This document shows, in pieces, positions 42,098 to 52,429 of a stretch of DNA of 64,000 nt. Source of the stretch: Eumeta japonica (taxonomy: Eukaryota; Arthropoda; Insecta; Lepidoptera; Psychidae); NCBI GenBank assembly GCA_005406025.1, contig BGZK01001006.1:164546-228545 (forward strand), in the 5' to 3' direction. Numbering within the stretch: the first letter of the stretch is position 1; every line of letters begins with the position of its first letter. Both the position numbers and the translations under genes were made by a program. The notes beneath the pieces were generated by a model, which did no database searches, was not told the DNA's origin, and worked only from the letters and a program-made list of their open reading frames with translations.

Positions 42098-42245
42098 AGA
42101 GGTAAACGAGCACGCGAGGTATTAAAGTATAGATAGTCACCGCCGTCCATGGATAAACGCGAATCCAAAGGAGTCGCCAGTGCGCCAGCCTCTTGGGGCA
42201 GGAAGGATATCTGGTAGAGGAAGAAGTGGGCTGGTGAAGGTAGGT
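42098..42245 (+). mobile_element. CACCGCCGCCCATG-core repeat, copy 5
   Basis: AGAGGTAAACGAGCACGCGA, ATAGTCACCGCCGTCCATGG, GTCGCCAGTGCGCCAGCCTC, GGGCAGGAAGGATATC and a purine-rich tail. Confidence 0.72.
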
Positions 42246-42329
42246 TGTGTTTTATCGCACAAACATATTTCTGATTACACGAACGGTATTCCATGTGGGA
42301 GAAGTCGCGAGTCGCACAAACAGCATAGT

Positions 42330-42529
42330 GAATAATCGTGATTGAGAACGGCAACAAGGGCGGGGTAGTAATTCAAAGCGGAGACGGAATTAGAATAGAG
42401 TGCCGGACTAGAATTAGAATTGACAACGAGACTGGGAGCGAATGACGAGTTAAGAAAGATCTCTCGACACAAAAGACGTTAAAGTACATGTTGTGTCCAA
42501 GTGGGCGGGAACGTGGCTGGAAGCTAGTC
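42330..42529 (+). mobile_element. CTAGT-type element, partial
   Basis: The GATTGAGAACGGCAACAAGG / GAGACGGAATTAGAATAG body leads to GTGGGCGGGAACGTGGCTGG and AAGCTAGTC. The body is the purine-rich GAATCGGGAC-type sequence of the family. The left part is lost. Confidence 0.5.
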
Positions 42530-43254
42530 TATATTTCGTACGAAATTGGGAGCTATTATGAAATACATGGAATAGTCTATTCTATATTATCTTATACAGC
42601 CAGCTTCATCTGCGTGCAGATTTTCAGATATAGTGAAATTTGTTACCAATACAATTTATGTGTAATTTTTTTTCTCTATATGGACTCAACTATACTAGAT
42701 TAGAGGTGTAGAAGCGAAACTAATTAATGTGTAAATTATGTTGATTGAACATTGCAAAATTTAACATTCAGGAAAAAGATCGCTATGTAGAACATGATCA
42801 AAAATGAAATCGATTTACGGATTTGTAATAGAGAAATCGATTATATAGAATGGGATGGTGGGCAGAAATGAAGGAATTTACATTGTCGTATCGAGCGAAC
42901 AAAATCGCTGCCAAATGCTAGTATTAAATTTTATTTAAGCAGGGCAATATTCGCTTACCGAATAGGAAATAAAATTATCATTAACCTAAAATAATTTAAA
43001 GTTTTTAATGATTTATCATTCGTACATTAGTTCCACGAATCGAGTTCAGGCTTACACGTAGGTTCAGGTATTCATTAAAGTATTATGTATTCATATCTCC
43101 TATTACAATCCATAAACGAATGAAGTTTATACAAAAGTCGAATGAAGTATAATTGATTTAGCGCCTTGTACAAATAAATGTGTTAATTGATTTTGTTACT
43201 TGATCTGAATCGCCCGATGAAATCAAACTAATTTATATGTACTTCAATTTCAAG
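42530..43254. other. AT-rich unassigned sequence
   Basis: No feature is recognised. Confidence 0.45.
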
Positions 43255-43324
43255 CATATATATATATATAATGGTTGTTTGTCTGTACGAACCGAACATC
43301 ATGAAAGTTGATATATATATATAT
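43255..43324. repeat. two (TA)n tracts
   Basis: 43255-43271 and 43311-43324 flank a 39-nt spacer starting ATGGTTGTTTGTCTGTACGA. Confidence 0.88.
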
Positions 43325-43748
43325 GATTTCATGAAGTAGGTTTTTAAGCAGTTTACTTTAGCATTTGTCCTCGACTTCATTCGCGTTTTATAAAATTGAA
43401 CCGAACTTTTACACCGATCCTAAAATATGTTTTCACTAATACAAAGCTATACTATGCCCGAGCGATATAGCACATACTATAATATTTTATTGCGATACTC
43501 GTATTTGCCTCGGTTTTGCACAAATCGGAACCGTGACCAGGAAATAAGTATCAGAATTGAAATCGGGGCGGGAAACAGAATTGAGAATGGGACCGAGGTC
43601 GATACCGAGTGTGGGATTGGGACTACAGTTAGAACGTGACCGGGACTGAAATCAGGATTACGTGGTGGGGATTGGAGATTGTTCAATATAAAAGGTGAAT
43701 GGCCCTATTCTATGTGTACGCGGGCTAAGTCGAGGTTACAAAGCTAGT
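43325..43748 (+). mobile_element. CTAGT-type element, long copy
   Basis: GTAGGTTTTTAAGCAGTTTA, TTTAGCATTTGTCCTCGACT, ATCGGAACCGTGACCAGG, GACCGGGACTGAAATCAGG, end TTACAAAGCTAGT. It is collinear with 28940-29352. A 69-70 codon frame exists on each strand in the GATCGG-rich body and neither is a gene. Confidence 0.68.
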
Positions 43749-44946
43749 GTGGTCTAAAACTAAATGTCGAGTTAGATCCCTCGACTATATAAAACTTCTA
43801 TCAAAGGATAGGTTACGAAAAAGTGTGCTCGTAAATGTAGCTAGGGGTTTACTTGGCGTAAATCAGAACAATTTTAAAGGTGGATGACCTAACATTTTAT
43901 AGTAGGTAAAGACGATTCATTGGTTTTAATAGCGTTGTCGAAGCAGAAGGCTTCGATAAGGTTCTATCTCCTGGTTACGAGTTTTAAGTCAGACCAGACC
44001 ACTCGTCACGGGTCTCGGAGGTAAAGTCAAGCCCGCGGTCCAGGCCTGTCGGAGTCGCGGTCGCCGGTTGGGTCAACTTGGAGGGTTTCGAGACCTTAGC
44101 CCCTCGCTCTGATATAAAAAGTTTGTGGAAGGGCGTGCCTCAACAGTGATGCGATTAAGGGCTAATGTTTTTTTTTTCCAAATGCTAATAAATATCTCAA
44201 ATAAATTCATGCACACAAAGCAGTGACATACAGCTAGTGTATGTTGATTGTTGATTTTATTAAATGCTCCTTCGGACACAGAACAAAATGGAGCTTTATA
44301 TTCGGTAGCCGGTTTTATAGTCTTTTAACATTTGAAGTTTATGCGGCATTAAAATGAAATTACCACGCTGAAAGTTAAACAAAACGAGGAGGCGAATAAA
44401 ATAAATGTTTGTGAGAGGTCTGACAGGGTCTGAAGGTAGAAAGGGCATTTGAGGTATACCGTTTGCGCCCAAGTATGTTTTATTTTTCATATAAATATAA
44501 AATTATTATAATCCAAGACTGTGCGTGTTTGGATGTTTGTACGTCGATCGCGCTCGAAAAGATGTATGGATTGTGATTAAAGCTTGTATAGACTAATTGT
44601 GTCGTATGATAGAATATATGACACATATATATATATGGAAGATCAGAGAAATATTATTCGGAAATCGTGCGCAAATTGATGTATTAAAATAAATAAATCT
44701 TTGCTCAATGTTAATTTGCATCCAACAAACCGAGAAGAACAATGAATAGCATCCAGTTTTGCCTAATACCCTCAGAGCGTATTAAACAAATGTAAATTAA
44801 GAAAATTGGTTTGTTCAAATTGCGCTCATAAATAGACCACATTTTAAATTTTAATTATTTCACTGCGATGAATTTACATTCTTGATTTTATATATGAGTA
44901 TTTTTTGTATTTTGTAGAGTATATTTTAATAAATAACATTTTTACG
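43749..44946. other. unassigned sequence
   Basis: A GC-rich patch at 43990-44110 (CCCGCGGTCCAGGCCTGTCG) is otherwise unremarkable, then AT-rich. A short (TA)n occurs at 44625-44637. No gene is supported. Confidence 0.4.
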
Positions 44947-45150
44947 ATATGGGTAGGCAGAGACCACAGATTTACACATTCCGTTTCCGCATACCTTACT
45001 CGCTCTACTGACAATCGTTACATGCGAGCTCGTCCGTTTTTACCGGATAAAATTTAGCCCTTCTTTAATATGCAGCCAATTCGGTCTGCATAGGATATTC
45101 TAGGGCGACCCTTGCCGACCGATACATTGTCTCCGTCCCACCCCCTGGTA
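44947..45150 (-). pseudogene. non-LTR retrotransposon (RTE-like) C-terminal fragment (inverted)
   Basis: The plus strand starts ATGGGTAGGCAGAGACCACA, the inverted end motif (..VSAYP). The minus-strand reading gives GRPR-like then ADRIGCILKKG, the same D-Q/R-I-G-x-x-x-K-K-G stretch as at 23050. It shares TTCTAGGGCGACCC..GACC with 17899-17921. Stops interrupt every frame. Confidence 0.65.
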
Positions 45151-45426
45151 AACAGGCGTGTGAGTTCATTATAATAAAATTAAAATTGTACGATTTAGCG
45201 GCAGCCCTTCCACAAATCAGAATACGTTTATGCGACAATATACCTTAAAAGTAACTAAAAAAAAAACCATCTGTCTGTAACCACACAAGTCGGCCACGTT
45301 ATTTGCCTAATTGTAAAAATTACAGAGCTCAGTACGTCGGTCGCATAACTGTAAATTACCATTGTAAATAAGCAGCTATTGTAATGTACGAATTGTTTCA
45401 CCTCACAGTACGCTATGAGGGTACCA
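45151..45426. other. unassigned sequence
   Basis: Nothing is recognised. Confidence 0.4.
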
Positions 45427-45480
45427 CAGTGCGTGTGTGTGTGTGTGTGTGTGTGTTTGTGTGTGTGTGTATGTTTGTGT
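45427..45480. repeat. (GT)n microsatellite, interrupted
   Basis: About 25 GT units with GTTTGT and TATGTTT interruptions. It accounts for the start of the 133-codon frame 45415-45816 (poly Cys/Val), so that frame is rejected as a gene. Confidence 0.95.
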
Positions 45481-45898
45481 ATTATCTATCAATTTGTATG
45501 TCGTCGGGTGCTTACTCGTAATAGGTGCAGTCTAAATCTATATTATGTGGCACTTTATTATGGATCCGTGTCAATTTCGTTTCGGAATGTGTTTGTGAGC
45601 GTCGTCAAGCTCGTAATCATCTGTCACTTTAACGAGCCGTTTTCACAAAAGGGCGCGCCCCGTCACTCGGGCGTTCCTTCGACGATTTTAATTCGAGATA
45701 GGCGACCCCTATATTGTGTTTTTGTCTCGGAAACGCTTTCATTTGCGATCGATTTTACATTACGGAAATATCGGGAGGAGGAAAAGTTTAAATGGAGAAT
45801 TCTTCAGCGGAAATAATAGGAGAAGTATTCGGTGAGCGATATAGCTTTTAGCAGCGACTCCATCGCACCAATTTATATATATGATGAAATATTATGTA
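45481..45898. other. unassigned sequence
   Basis: Moderate GC at 45590-45740, open in one frame, without motif. Confidence 0.35.
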
Positions 45899-45922
45899 GT
45901 ATATATATATATATATATATAC
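45899..45922. repeat. (TA)n microsatellite
   Basis: About 11 TA units. Confidence 0.92.
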
Positions 45923-46084
45923 TTTTGCATATAGGTAAGCATACCAATCGAACTAGGGTGCCTTATATGATAGATAATGGTACAATGTACATTGCGTTTT
46001 GGGCTAAAGCATTATACCTATAGTTGTGGGAATTCAAAATAGTGGTGAAGGGACAAATAATTGTAACAGGTTAGTGATAATACA

Positions 46085-46124
46085 TGCTACGCGCTAACCC
46101 ACAACGCCATCTGAGCCACCATAT
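46085..46124 (-). mobile_element. SINE head fragment, inverted
   Basis: The minus strand of 46085-46124 reads GTGGCTCAGATGGCGTTGTG then GGTTAGCGCGTAGCATG, an A-box-bearing tRNA-like head. It faces the forward repeats that follow, so TGGCTCAGAT occurs inverted at 46109-46118 and forward at 46133-46142. Confidence 0.5.
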
Positions 46125-46862
46125 AGCGTTGATGGCTCAGATAGCGGTGGTGTCTCAAATAGCAGTGATGAGTCAGATGGCAGTGGCGGCTGAGATAGCG
46201 GTGGTGTCTCAGATAGCGGTGAGGAGTCAGATGGCAGTGGCGGCTGAGATAGCGGTGGTGTCTCAGATACCGGTGGTGGCAGATCGGCATAGTCTCAGAT
46301 GGTGATGGTCTCAGATAGCGGTGGGTGTCTCAGATATGAGTGATGTCTCAGATAATGAAGTGATGTCTCAGATAGCGGTGAGGTCAAGGGTAGGGCGGAT
46401 GAACAGCGGTGGGGCAGCAGGCTCTGGATACGGACAGGGCTGAGAGATAGCGGTGTATAGTCTCAGACAGTGTTGGTGTCTCAGATAGCGGTGGTGTCTC
46501 AGATATGAGTGATGTCTCAGATAATAGTGATGTCTCAGATACCGGTGGTGCCTCAAATAGTAGTGATGAGTCAGATAGCAGTGGAGGCTGAGATAGCGGC
46601 AGTGTCTCAGATACCGGCGGTGGCTGAGATAGCGGTGTATAGTCTCAGATAGTGATGGTGTCTCAGATAGCGGTGGTGTCTCAGATAGCAGTGGTGTCCC
46701 AGATAGCGGTGGTGCTTCAAATAGCAGTGATGGATCAGATGGCAGTGGAGACTGAGATAGCAGCTTATAGTCTCAAATAGCGGTGGTGCGTCTCAGATGG
46801 CAGTGGTGTCTCAGATAGTGCTGCTGTCTCAGATAGCAGTTGTGTTTCAGATGGCGGTAGTG
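46125..46862. repeat. 18-bp minisatellite, about 40 units
   Basis: Consensus TCTCAGATAGCGGTGGTG with variants (CAGTGATGAG, GGCGGCTGAG). A 70-bp interruption lies at 46381-46450 and a few 15-, 16- and 21-bp units occur. One frame reads (SDSGGV)n but meets TGA about every 36-54 bp, so it is not coding now. The unit resembles the TGGCTCAGATGGC of the adjacent SINE head, and the array ends at GGTTCGAATC, a B-box, at about 46862-46871. Confidence 0.92.
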
Positions 46863-47075
46863 GTTCGAATCAGGTATTTAGTGATAAGTGGTGGTTTGGA
46901 GTTTCAGGTTGACTCAACCATGGTGTAATGACCAATGAGTTTTAATTTAAGTCAATTGAAACCACCCGCGCCGTGTATCGCAGTGCACACTTTAAGCCGT
47001 CGGCTCGGGCCGGTGCCATCGCGTCGGTGACGGCGGTCGTTAACAGCCCTAAACCGCTAGGCCAGCGTGGTGGGT
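46845..47075 (+). mobile_element. tRNA-derived SINE downstream of the minisatellite
   Basis: TCAGATGGCGGTAGTGGTTC supplies the B-box GGTTCGAATC. The body AATGAGTTTTAATTTAAGTC, AACCACCCGCGCCGTG, AAGCCGTCGGCTCGGGCCGG, GACGGCGGTCGTTAACAGCC, AGCGTGGTGGGTTTAAG is a SINE/3'-tail sequence I recall from Lepidoptera. The A-box region is replaced by the minisatellite. Confidence 0.68.
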
Positions 47076-47799
47076 TTAAGATCCAAAACTCTCGATTAAA
47101 TAAAAAAATACTTTAGAAATTGCTTTTAAGTCTAGCGATTAAAAACCTGATACAACAGCATCGAAAAAAGACAATTAACGGAAAATATTTCCAGACATTA
47201 ACGTCATGAAGGCTTTAGCGTTAGATTTTTTGCCATTTAAATTTCAAATTTCAGTAATTGAAAAATTATTCTTATATCGTTTACAAAGACAAGCTTTTGG
47301 GACCTGAACGAGGCGGTAATTTGTAAAGTTTTTGTGTTAGGTCTGACTCTAATAAAAATTCTAGAACTGGTTCATGTTAGGTACCTAGGTTCAGATAAAA
47401 GTTTTAGCTATTAATTAGATCTCAAGATCTCGATAAATTCTTGTTAGATAGGATTATATGAAAAGCTCCTGTGATTGTTTAAATATTGGGAATTCTTTAA
47501 AGTCTTTGGTAGATAAATTTCCAAGGTGTTGCTAATAGATTTTCGTTTTTCAATTCGACTAGGGTTCAGAAATAATAGCTTACAATAATTATACAGAAGA
47601 ATATAATATTCCCTTCTCAGTAGTAATTCAAGAAAAATGCAATATTCCTTTCTTAATAGAAATACATTTTAGAAAACTTCAATTAAATTGCTGATTTCAC
47701 ACAGATGGATATTTGGATATTTACAATAATAAATTATTACGATGTAGACTATGTAATTAAGAGAATAAGTAATATTTTGTTTTCAGCATGCCCATATAG
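47076..47799. other. AT-rich unassigned sequence
   Basis: No feature is recognised. Confidence 0.45.
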
Positions 47800-48114
47800 A
47801 TTTCAAGGGTTTCATACTTCTAAAATAAGAGGAAATCTTAATAGGATTATTTGTTGTCCATCTGTTTGTCATACCTTTTTTCTCAGGAACGCGTGGAGGT
47901 ATGAAGTTGACATTAACACCAAATATATATGTCAACAGTCCCTTGAGCTATAAAAAAAACAGAGTTTTTAAATCGATCCAATTAAATTATACAGGCACTT
48001 AAGCCTTATGTTTTGACACGTCACAGGCTCATCAGAACCTATAGGGTATTTCCCATTGACCTAGAATCATGAAATTCGGCGAGAAGCAAGGTCTTACACA
48101 ACAGGTAAAGGAAA

Positions 48115-48117
<3 letters not shown>
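47800..48117 (+). mobile_element. dispersed repeat (GTCCATCTGTTTGTC..CCTATAGGG), copy 2
   Basis: TTGTCCATCTGTTTGTC, CTTTTTTCTCAGGAACGCGT, AGTCCCTTGAGCTATAAAAA, TCATCAGAACCTATAGGGTA, CTAGAATCATGAAATTCGGC, AGGTAAAGGAAAA. This is the better-preserved relative of 33385-33665. Its right edge runs straight into (TA)n. Confidence 0.7.

Positions 48118-48176
<59 letters not shown>
48118..48176. repeat. (TA)n microsatellite, longest in the window
   Basis: Almost 30 uninterrupted TA units directly at the 3' edge of the dispersed repeat. The 62-codon frame across it (poly Ile/Tyr) is an artefact. Confidence 0.97.
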
Positions 48177-48179
<3 letters not shown>

Positions 48180-49521
48180 GAAGAATCTGAATACAAGCAA
48201 CGCCATCTAGTTATAGTTTACCGATTAATTTGTAATGGTTCATTTTGTTGTTTATGAAACGTCAAGCTGACAGCTTGGGTGAGGTTGGTACGGACAAGTA
48301 ATGGCAGCACTGTTTCATTCCTGAACCGGAAGAAGTGATTGAATGAGTGAAATGAACGTTGAGTTGTAGGGAAAGTTCGTTCGTTATTTTAAATTCATTC
48401 TTGTTCGAGACGTCGTCGAGTTAAGTTGTCATACTTGCTCCGTACCAAATTCACCACGTTTCAAATCTGTTTTCATCCTAACGGTTTTTGATTATTTTTG
48501 TGAGCTAACTTAATATGAGTGAATACAACTAATTGAGAAGCTGTGTGCGTTGTTATTTCATCGCTACCAGGATGCCAAGCCCCTCGAAAGAGGATTCTCT
48601 GTCATATATATATTATAATATATTTCACAACGTTAATCTGTAGTTATATCATATGAAAAAATATTTTTTTGCCATTACAAACTTACATTTACGATTGTGA
48701 TATGAGCCATAATGCAGACCGATCAAAGGAATTTTTAAAGTTGCCGCACTGAAAAATAAAGATACCTATTCCAAAATTTCGCGTCATTTCAAAGACACAT
48801 TTTTTGAATTGCGCCTTTCAAACGGTCATATTATAAGATAGGCCTACAGCCGGCGAGAATTAAACATTTAAGTACTATTAAGTTTTAAAATACTTAGTTT
48901 TCTACTTAATGAAACCTCGTTTTATATTAAAAATACTTTCTAGCATTACTCACGTAGAATAACAAAAATCCTTTAAAAGTACGAAAATATAAGCGGCTAA
49001 TTTCTAGTTTTGCTTTACATTTCCGAATATTTATAATTTTATACTATGAACGTTTATCGGACGACATTTTTATGTCACAGAGAAAAATTAAATAGATATA
49101 ATAAGATAAAAGAATATAATATTATTGTTATCAATAGTACATTGTTTGAAATACATAAATATTTTAAAATCAGTGCCAGTATCATTTATTTATTTTAATC
49201 TATATTTATTTGTCGGTTTTAATAATAAATTCTTTTAATAACCATAGCTTTCGATATTTCACATCTGTCTAACCATTGATGGACATCTTTTCAAAATTAC
49301 ATTTTATAAATAAAAATAAATAATATTAATAAAATAAAAAGACACCTCTATGTTAATCTTGAAACCGTACAAAATAACGACAATAGCGAGCCGTTACCGC
49401 GCCAATTATCGTTAGAAGTCGAATTAACTCAATGCGGTCATCGATGGAATTGATTGACACAAAAATCGAGATGAGGATTTTATCGACAGCGAAAAAATGG
49501 AAAACTTTGTTGAAGACACCC
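48177..49521. other. unassigned sequence
   Basis: 48245-48600 is GC-moderate with a 15-bp palindrome CAAGCTGACAGCTTG (48263-48277). It has the look of an LTR or transcript end, but I cannot find paired ends. The rest is AT-rich. Confidence 0.3.
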
Positions 49522-49544
49522 AAATATATATATATATATATATA
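49522..49544. repeat. (TA)n microsatellite
   Basis: About ten TA units. Confidence 0.92.
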
Positions 49545-49702
49545 AGCACTGTAACTTAATACCACCTTATTACGTCCTGCCTTGTGACGTACGAGGGTCA
49601 CTGTCATTTATTTAGTAGGATTCCGCCTGCTGAAGTTGGAAGTTGATAAGGCCCGTGAAATACGTCCAAGACCTAAACCTAAGTATACGTAACTGTAGCT
49701 CC

Positions 49703-49718
49703 CTATACTTAAGTATAG
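49703..49718. repeat. 16-bp perfect palindrome
   Basis: CTATACTTAAGTATAG, embedded in further AAGTATA motifs (49681, 49701). Confidence 0.8.
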
Positions 49719-49917
49719 CTGCTTAACAGACTACTCTGCTGATTATACATACTTGTTAAGTCCTAGAACAGAATCCGAAGGTACATTGTTTCATTTGGAT
49801 CCGGTGCCAGTGTTCGCTGGTACAGCGAGAGATTCGACAAGTGTTTAATCAGTCCACGTCGTTACTTAAGTGGTTCACGCGTGAAACAAGGTATTTCGCT
49901 GAAGGTGAACACCTCGA

Positions 49918-50109
49918 AATATAGAAAAGGCCCTTCTATACAGTAGATAAACATTGAAACAATGCTTTGAGAGCATTATTTACGCAGTTTTCAAGGAAGT
50001 AAATATATGAAAAATAGTTCCGTACGGACATAAGTATGAGTGACGAGCGATCGAGGGCTAAGGAGGTGCGAGGTTCGAGTCATGATTAAGGGTGACTTCG
50101 TTACCCAGC
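49918..50109 (+). repeat. 190-bp direct repeat, left copy
   Basis: ATATAGAAAAGGCCCTTCTA to GACTTCGTTACCCAGCA. It matches 50787-50979 over the whole length, with the block TTTTCAAGGAAGTAAATATA..GTACGGACATAAGTATGAGT essentially identical. GAGGTTCGAGTCATG inside resembles a pol III B-box, so the unit may be an unrecognised SINE rather than a segmental duplication. Confidence 0.88.
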
Positions 50110-50297
50110 AACGTTTAGAAAAATATTTATTTCGATTGGTTATTTTCAGGGAGGGCACATATATGGATAAAGTTGTAAACGAAAACATTATTGCAGTAAA
50201 AATTTTCATGGAAATCCTTAAAGTCGTTTCCCAGAACCAATGTATGAACTTAAATATATTATTATACAAGAATCGCTCTTAATAACAGTGCAGTCGA
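50110..50297. other. AT-rich spacer
   Basis: No feature. Part of an 80-codon frame (50040-50282) without motif. Confidence 0.4.
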
Positions 50298-50415
50298 AGG
50301 GAAAACGAACAGGCGAGCCATCAGGGAGTAGTTGGTCACCGCCACCCATGAGCACTCGAAATCCCGGAAGAGTTGCCAGTGCGTTGCCGGCCTCTCGGGA
50401 GGTAATAGGATATTT
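50298..50415 (+). mobile_element. CACCGCCGCCCATG-core repeat, copy 6
   Basis: AAACGAACAGGCGAGCCATC, GGTCACCGCCACCCATGAGC, GTTGCCAGTGCGTTGCCGGC, GGGAGGTAATAGGATA. One of the best-preserved copies. It lies between the two 190-bp direct repeats. Confidence 0.78.
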
Positions 50416-50786
50416 ATATAAAGTATTAAAACAACATGACGATGTTGCTATTAGATGACGCTGTAAATTGTAAGAGAGATTGCGACATAGAGATTTGGCT
50501 CACGCTGTTCTAGATTCTCAGACGTATTGGGCTCTACTTAAGTTTTAAAAGCTCGAAAGCTATTAGTTTAAGATCAAGCCTTTAGGAAGAGCTTTGGTGA
50601 ATAAAACCTCACAAGGCCCGAGAAAAAGTCGCGTATCCGTACACTTTTCATTATTTTTATACGAATTTTTCTCTAAATTCTTGTGAAGTTACTTAAAATT
50701 GGACCTCGGCATATAAAAACAATCGTCGTGACGACGTTGAACATATGGGCGAAGGGAACCAACATATCAAAATGTTATCTTTGCTA
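50416..50786. other. unassigned sequence
   Basis: Nothing is recognised between the CACCGCC repeat and the second 190-bp copy. Confidence 0.4.
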
Positions 50787-50979
50787 TATATATAGAAAAG
50801 GCCCTCCTATATAGCCGATAAGCACTGGAACAATGCTTTGAGAGCTTTTTCACCCAGTTTTCAAGGAAGTAAATATATGAAAAATAGTTCCGTACGGACA
50901 TAAGTATGAGTGACGACCGATCGAGCGCTAAAGAGGTGCGAGGTTTGAGTCATGATTAAGGGTGACTTCGTTACCCAGT
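50787..50979 (+). repeat. 190-bp direct repeat, right copy
   Basis: Offset 869 bp from the left copy. It shows scattered substitutions (for example GAGGGCTAAGG to GAGCGCTAAAG) and a 3-5 nt difference near CATTATTTACGCAG, so it is not a recent duplicate. Confidence 0.88.
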
Positions 50980-51384
50980 TGTTACGTTAGTCAGATCATA
51001 GCATTTGCTCCTCGCCAGGAAAGGTGCGTCGTTTCGCCAGTCCCGGACGTCGGCGCATAGTCCCTGTGTCGGTGGCGTCATCTAAGTCCCCGGTCCATAC
51101 GGGGCTAGCTTAGAGCCCTTCTATTTGAAATTAATAAAAAATCGTAAGAAATTTTGTACGTGATATGTTCCCTAGAAATTTATATATCGTTTTTATTGGG
51201 CATAGCAAGGATCTATACCAATGGATATTTGTTAAAACTTCGACACATGATTCATCTATTTATCCATCCACCAGAAGTCATTTGGCTACAGATAATTACT
51301 GCTAGCCGTGCGAAGACGGGATAGGCCGCTAGTATCGCATAATAAATGAAAAAGGAAATCTTGTATTTGACTTTACCTCTCTCT
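50980..51384. other. unassigned sequence
   Basis: 51010-51115 is GC-rich (GCGTCGTTTCGCCAGTCCCG, GTCCCTGTGTCGGTGGCG) and reminiscent of a retroelement 3' end, but no motif is decisive. Confidence 0.3.
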
Positions 51385-51433
51385 TCTCTCAAAAAAAACG
51401 TATTAGCGGTAATAATACGTCTTTTTTGAGAGA
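51385..51433. repeat. 21-bp-arm hairpin
   Basis: TCTCTCAAAAAAAACGTATT (A) at 51385-51405 pairs with 51413-51433 with one mismatch across a 7-nt loop. Confidence 0.88.
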
Positions 51434-51562
51434 AACTGCCCACCAAATCTCATTTTGAATGCTGCAGGTACCTCTTCGTATGGGATTTGATAAACATCTC
51501 AAGTCTCACAAGCTTTACGAAAGCATTATACGTTTTCCTTTTGCGGTACTAACGGTAGAGTG

Positions 51563-51669
51563 AATAGGCGTTCGTTTTATAGTAGCAGCTTACTAGTATT
51601 AGTAATTACTAGTATTAGTATTATTACTAGTATTGGCAGCTAAGTGCTACTACAAAACGAGTGCCTATT
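51563..51669. repeat. 107-bp foldback element
   Basis: The left arm AATAGGCGTTCGTTTTATAG..TAGCAGCTTA and the inverse of the right arm (AATAGGCACTCGTTTTGTAG..TAGCACTTA) match with about four changes. The centre is a run of ACTAGTATTAGTA / TATTACTAGTATT repeats. It looks like a small hairpin transposon relic. Confidence 0.82.
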
Positions 51670-52429
51670 TAGGAACCCGACAGGAGAGTGGGAATCCTCG
51701 AGAAATCCTCGTTCCAGTTTCTATTCATGTCACGGCCTCGATTCGGTTGAGATTCAAAAACGTCTTTGAAATATTTCATATGATATTAGAACTTGTGGTT
51801 TATACCGTGCATCGATGGATCCTTAATTCTGTAAAGACTTCCTTGTGTGGTGACCGAGAACTGGTGGTATGCTCTTGGTGACCACTCAAATAAAGGTCTA
51901 CCTTGGTTACGAGTGGCTCAAGATCGTACGCCGCAGAAATGTAAAGAGGGAGGTGTGATCAGTGATTAGTGGACATCCAATGCCGAGATGAACGAGTGAA
52001 AAATTTATTTTCTCATACTTGTATTTGCAACTCATTCATTTTCCGATTGCAAAACAAAGGTCTTGTTTAGGGATTAGGCAATAGTTTGCATGTTAGAACA
52101 GTTCATGTTGAGGGATTTTAACGTAATTAGTGACTTTAGCATACATTTTACGCAGGGATTTAACTATTATGTTTATAAGTGACCATTAGTGATTTTGATA
52201 TAAAATGATTAATGTGTATTTCTAAAAATTTTTTTGATAAGTTAGCCCAAATCAAAAAAATACTGATTATGTAACAAACAGTTATACAATTTCTTTTTAA
52301 TGTTAAATAATTTTATTTGTGACATCTATAACGCCATTATCTTCAATATTTTATGATATCAAGCAAACTTGTAAAGTGTCAAAGGAACAAAATCTCATAA
52401 AAAAATATGGAAAACAGTTGACCCTAAAG
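51670..52429. other. unassigned sequence
   Basis: No feature is recognised. The 82-codon frame 51633-51881 starts in the foldback. Confidence 0.4.

Noticed and set aside
41911..42357. Longest open frame, 148 codons on the minus strand
   Set aside because: It runs through the inverted GGTTCCG element and the CACCGCC repeat. The translation is repeat sequence, with no domain and no codon pattern of a gene.
45415..45816. 133-codon plus-strand frame
   Set aside because: The first third is a (GT)n microsatellite giving poly Cys/Val. The remainder has no motif.
46084..46305. Repetitive protein (QIAVVS or SDSGGV repeats)
   Set aside because: The frames are by-products of the 18-bp minisatellite. 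The SDSGGV frame meets TGA repeatedly, and the unit is better explained by the SINE head.
46861..46875. tRNA gene suggested by GGTTCGAATC
   Set aside because: It is only a B-box inside a SINE. There is no acceptor stem or anticodon arm.
48245..48620. Solo LTR
   Set aside because: No TG..CA pair with flanking duplication and no primer site. Composition alone is not enough.
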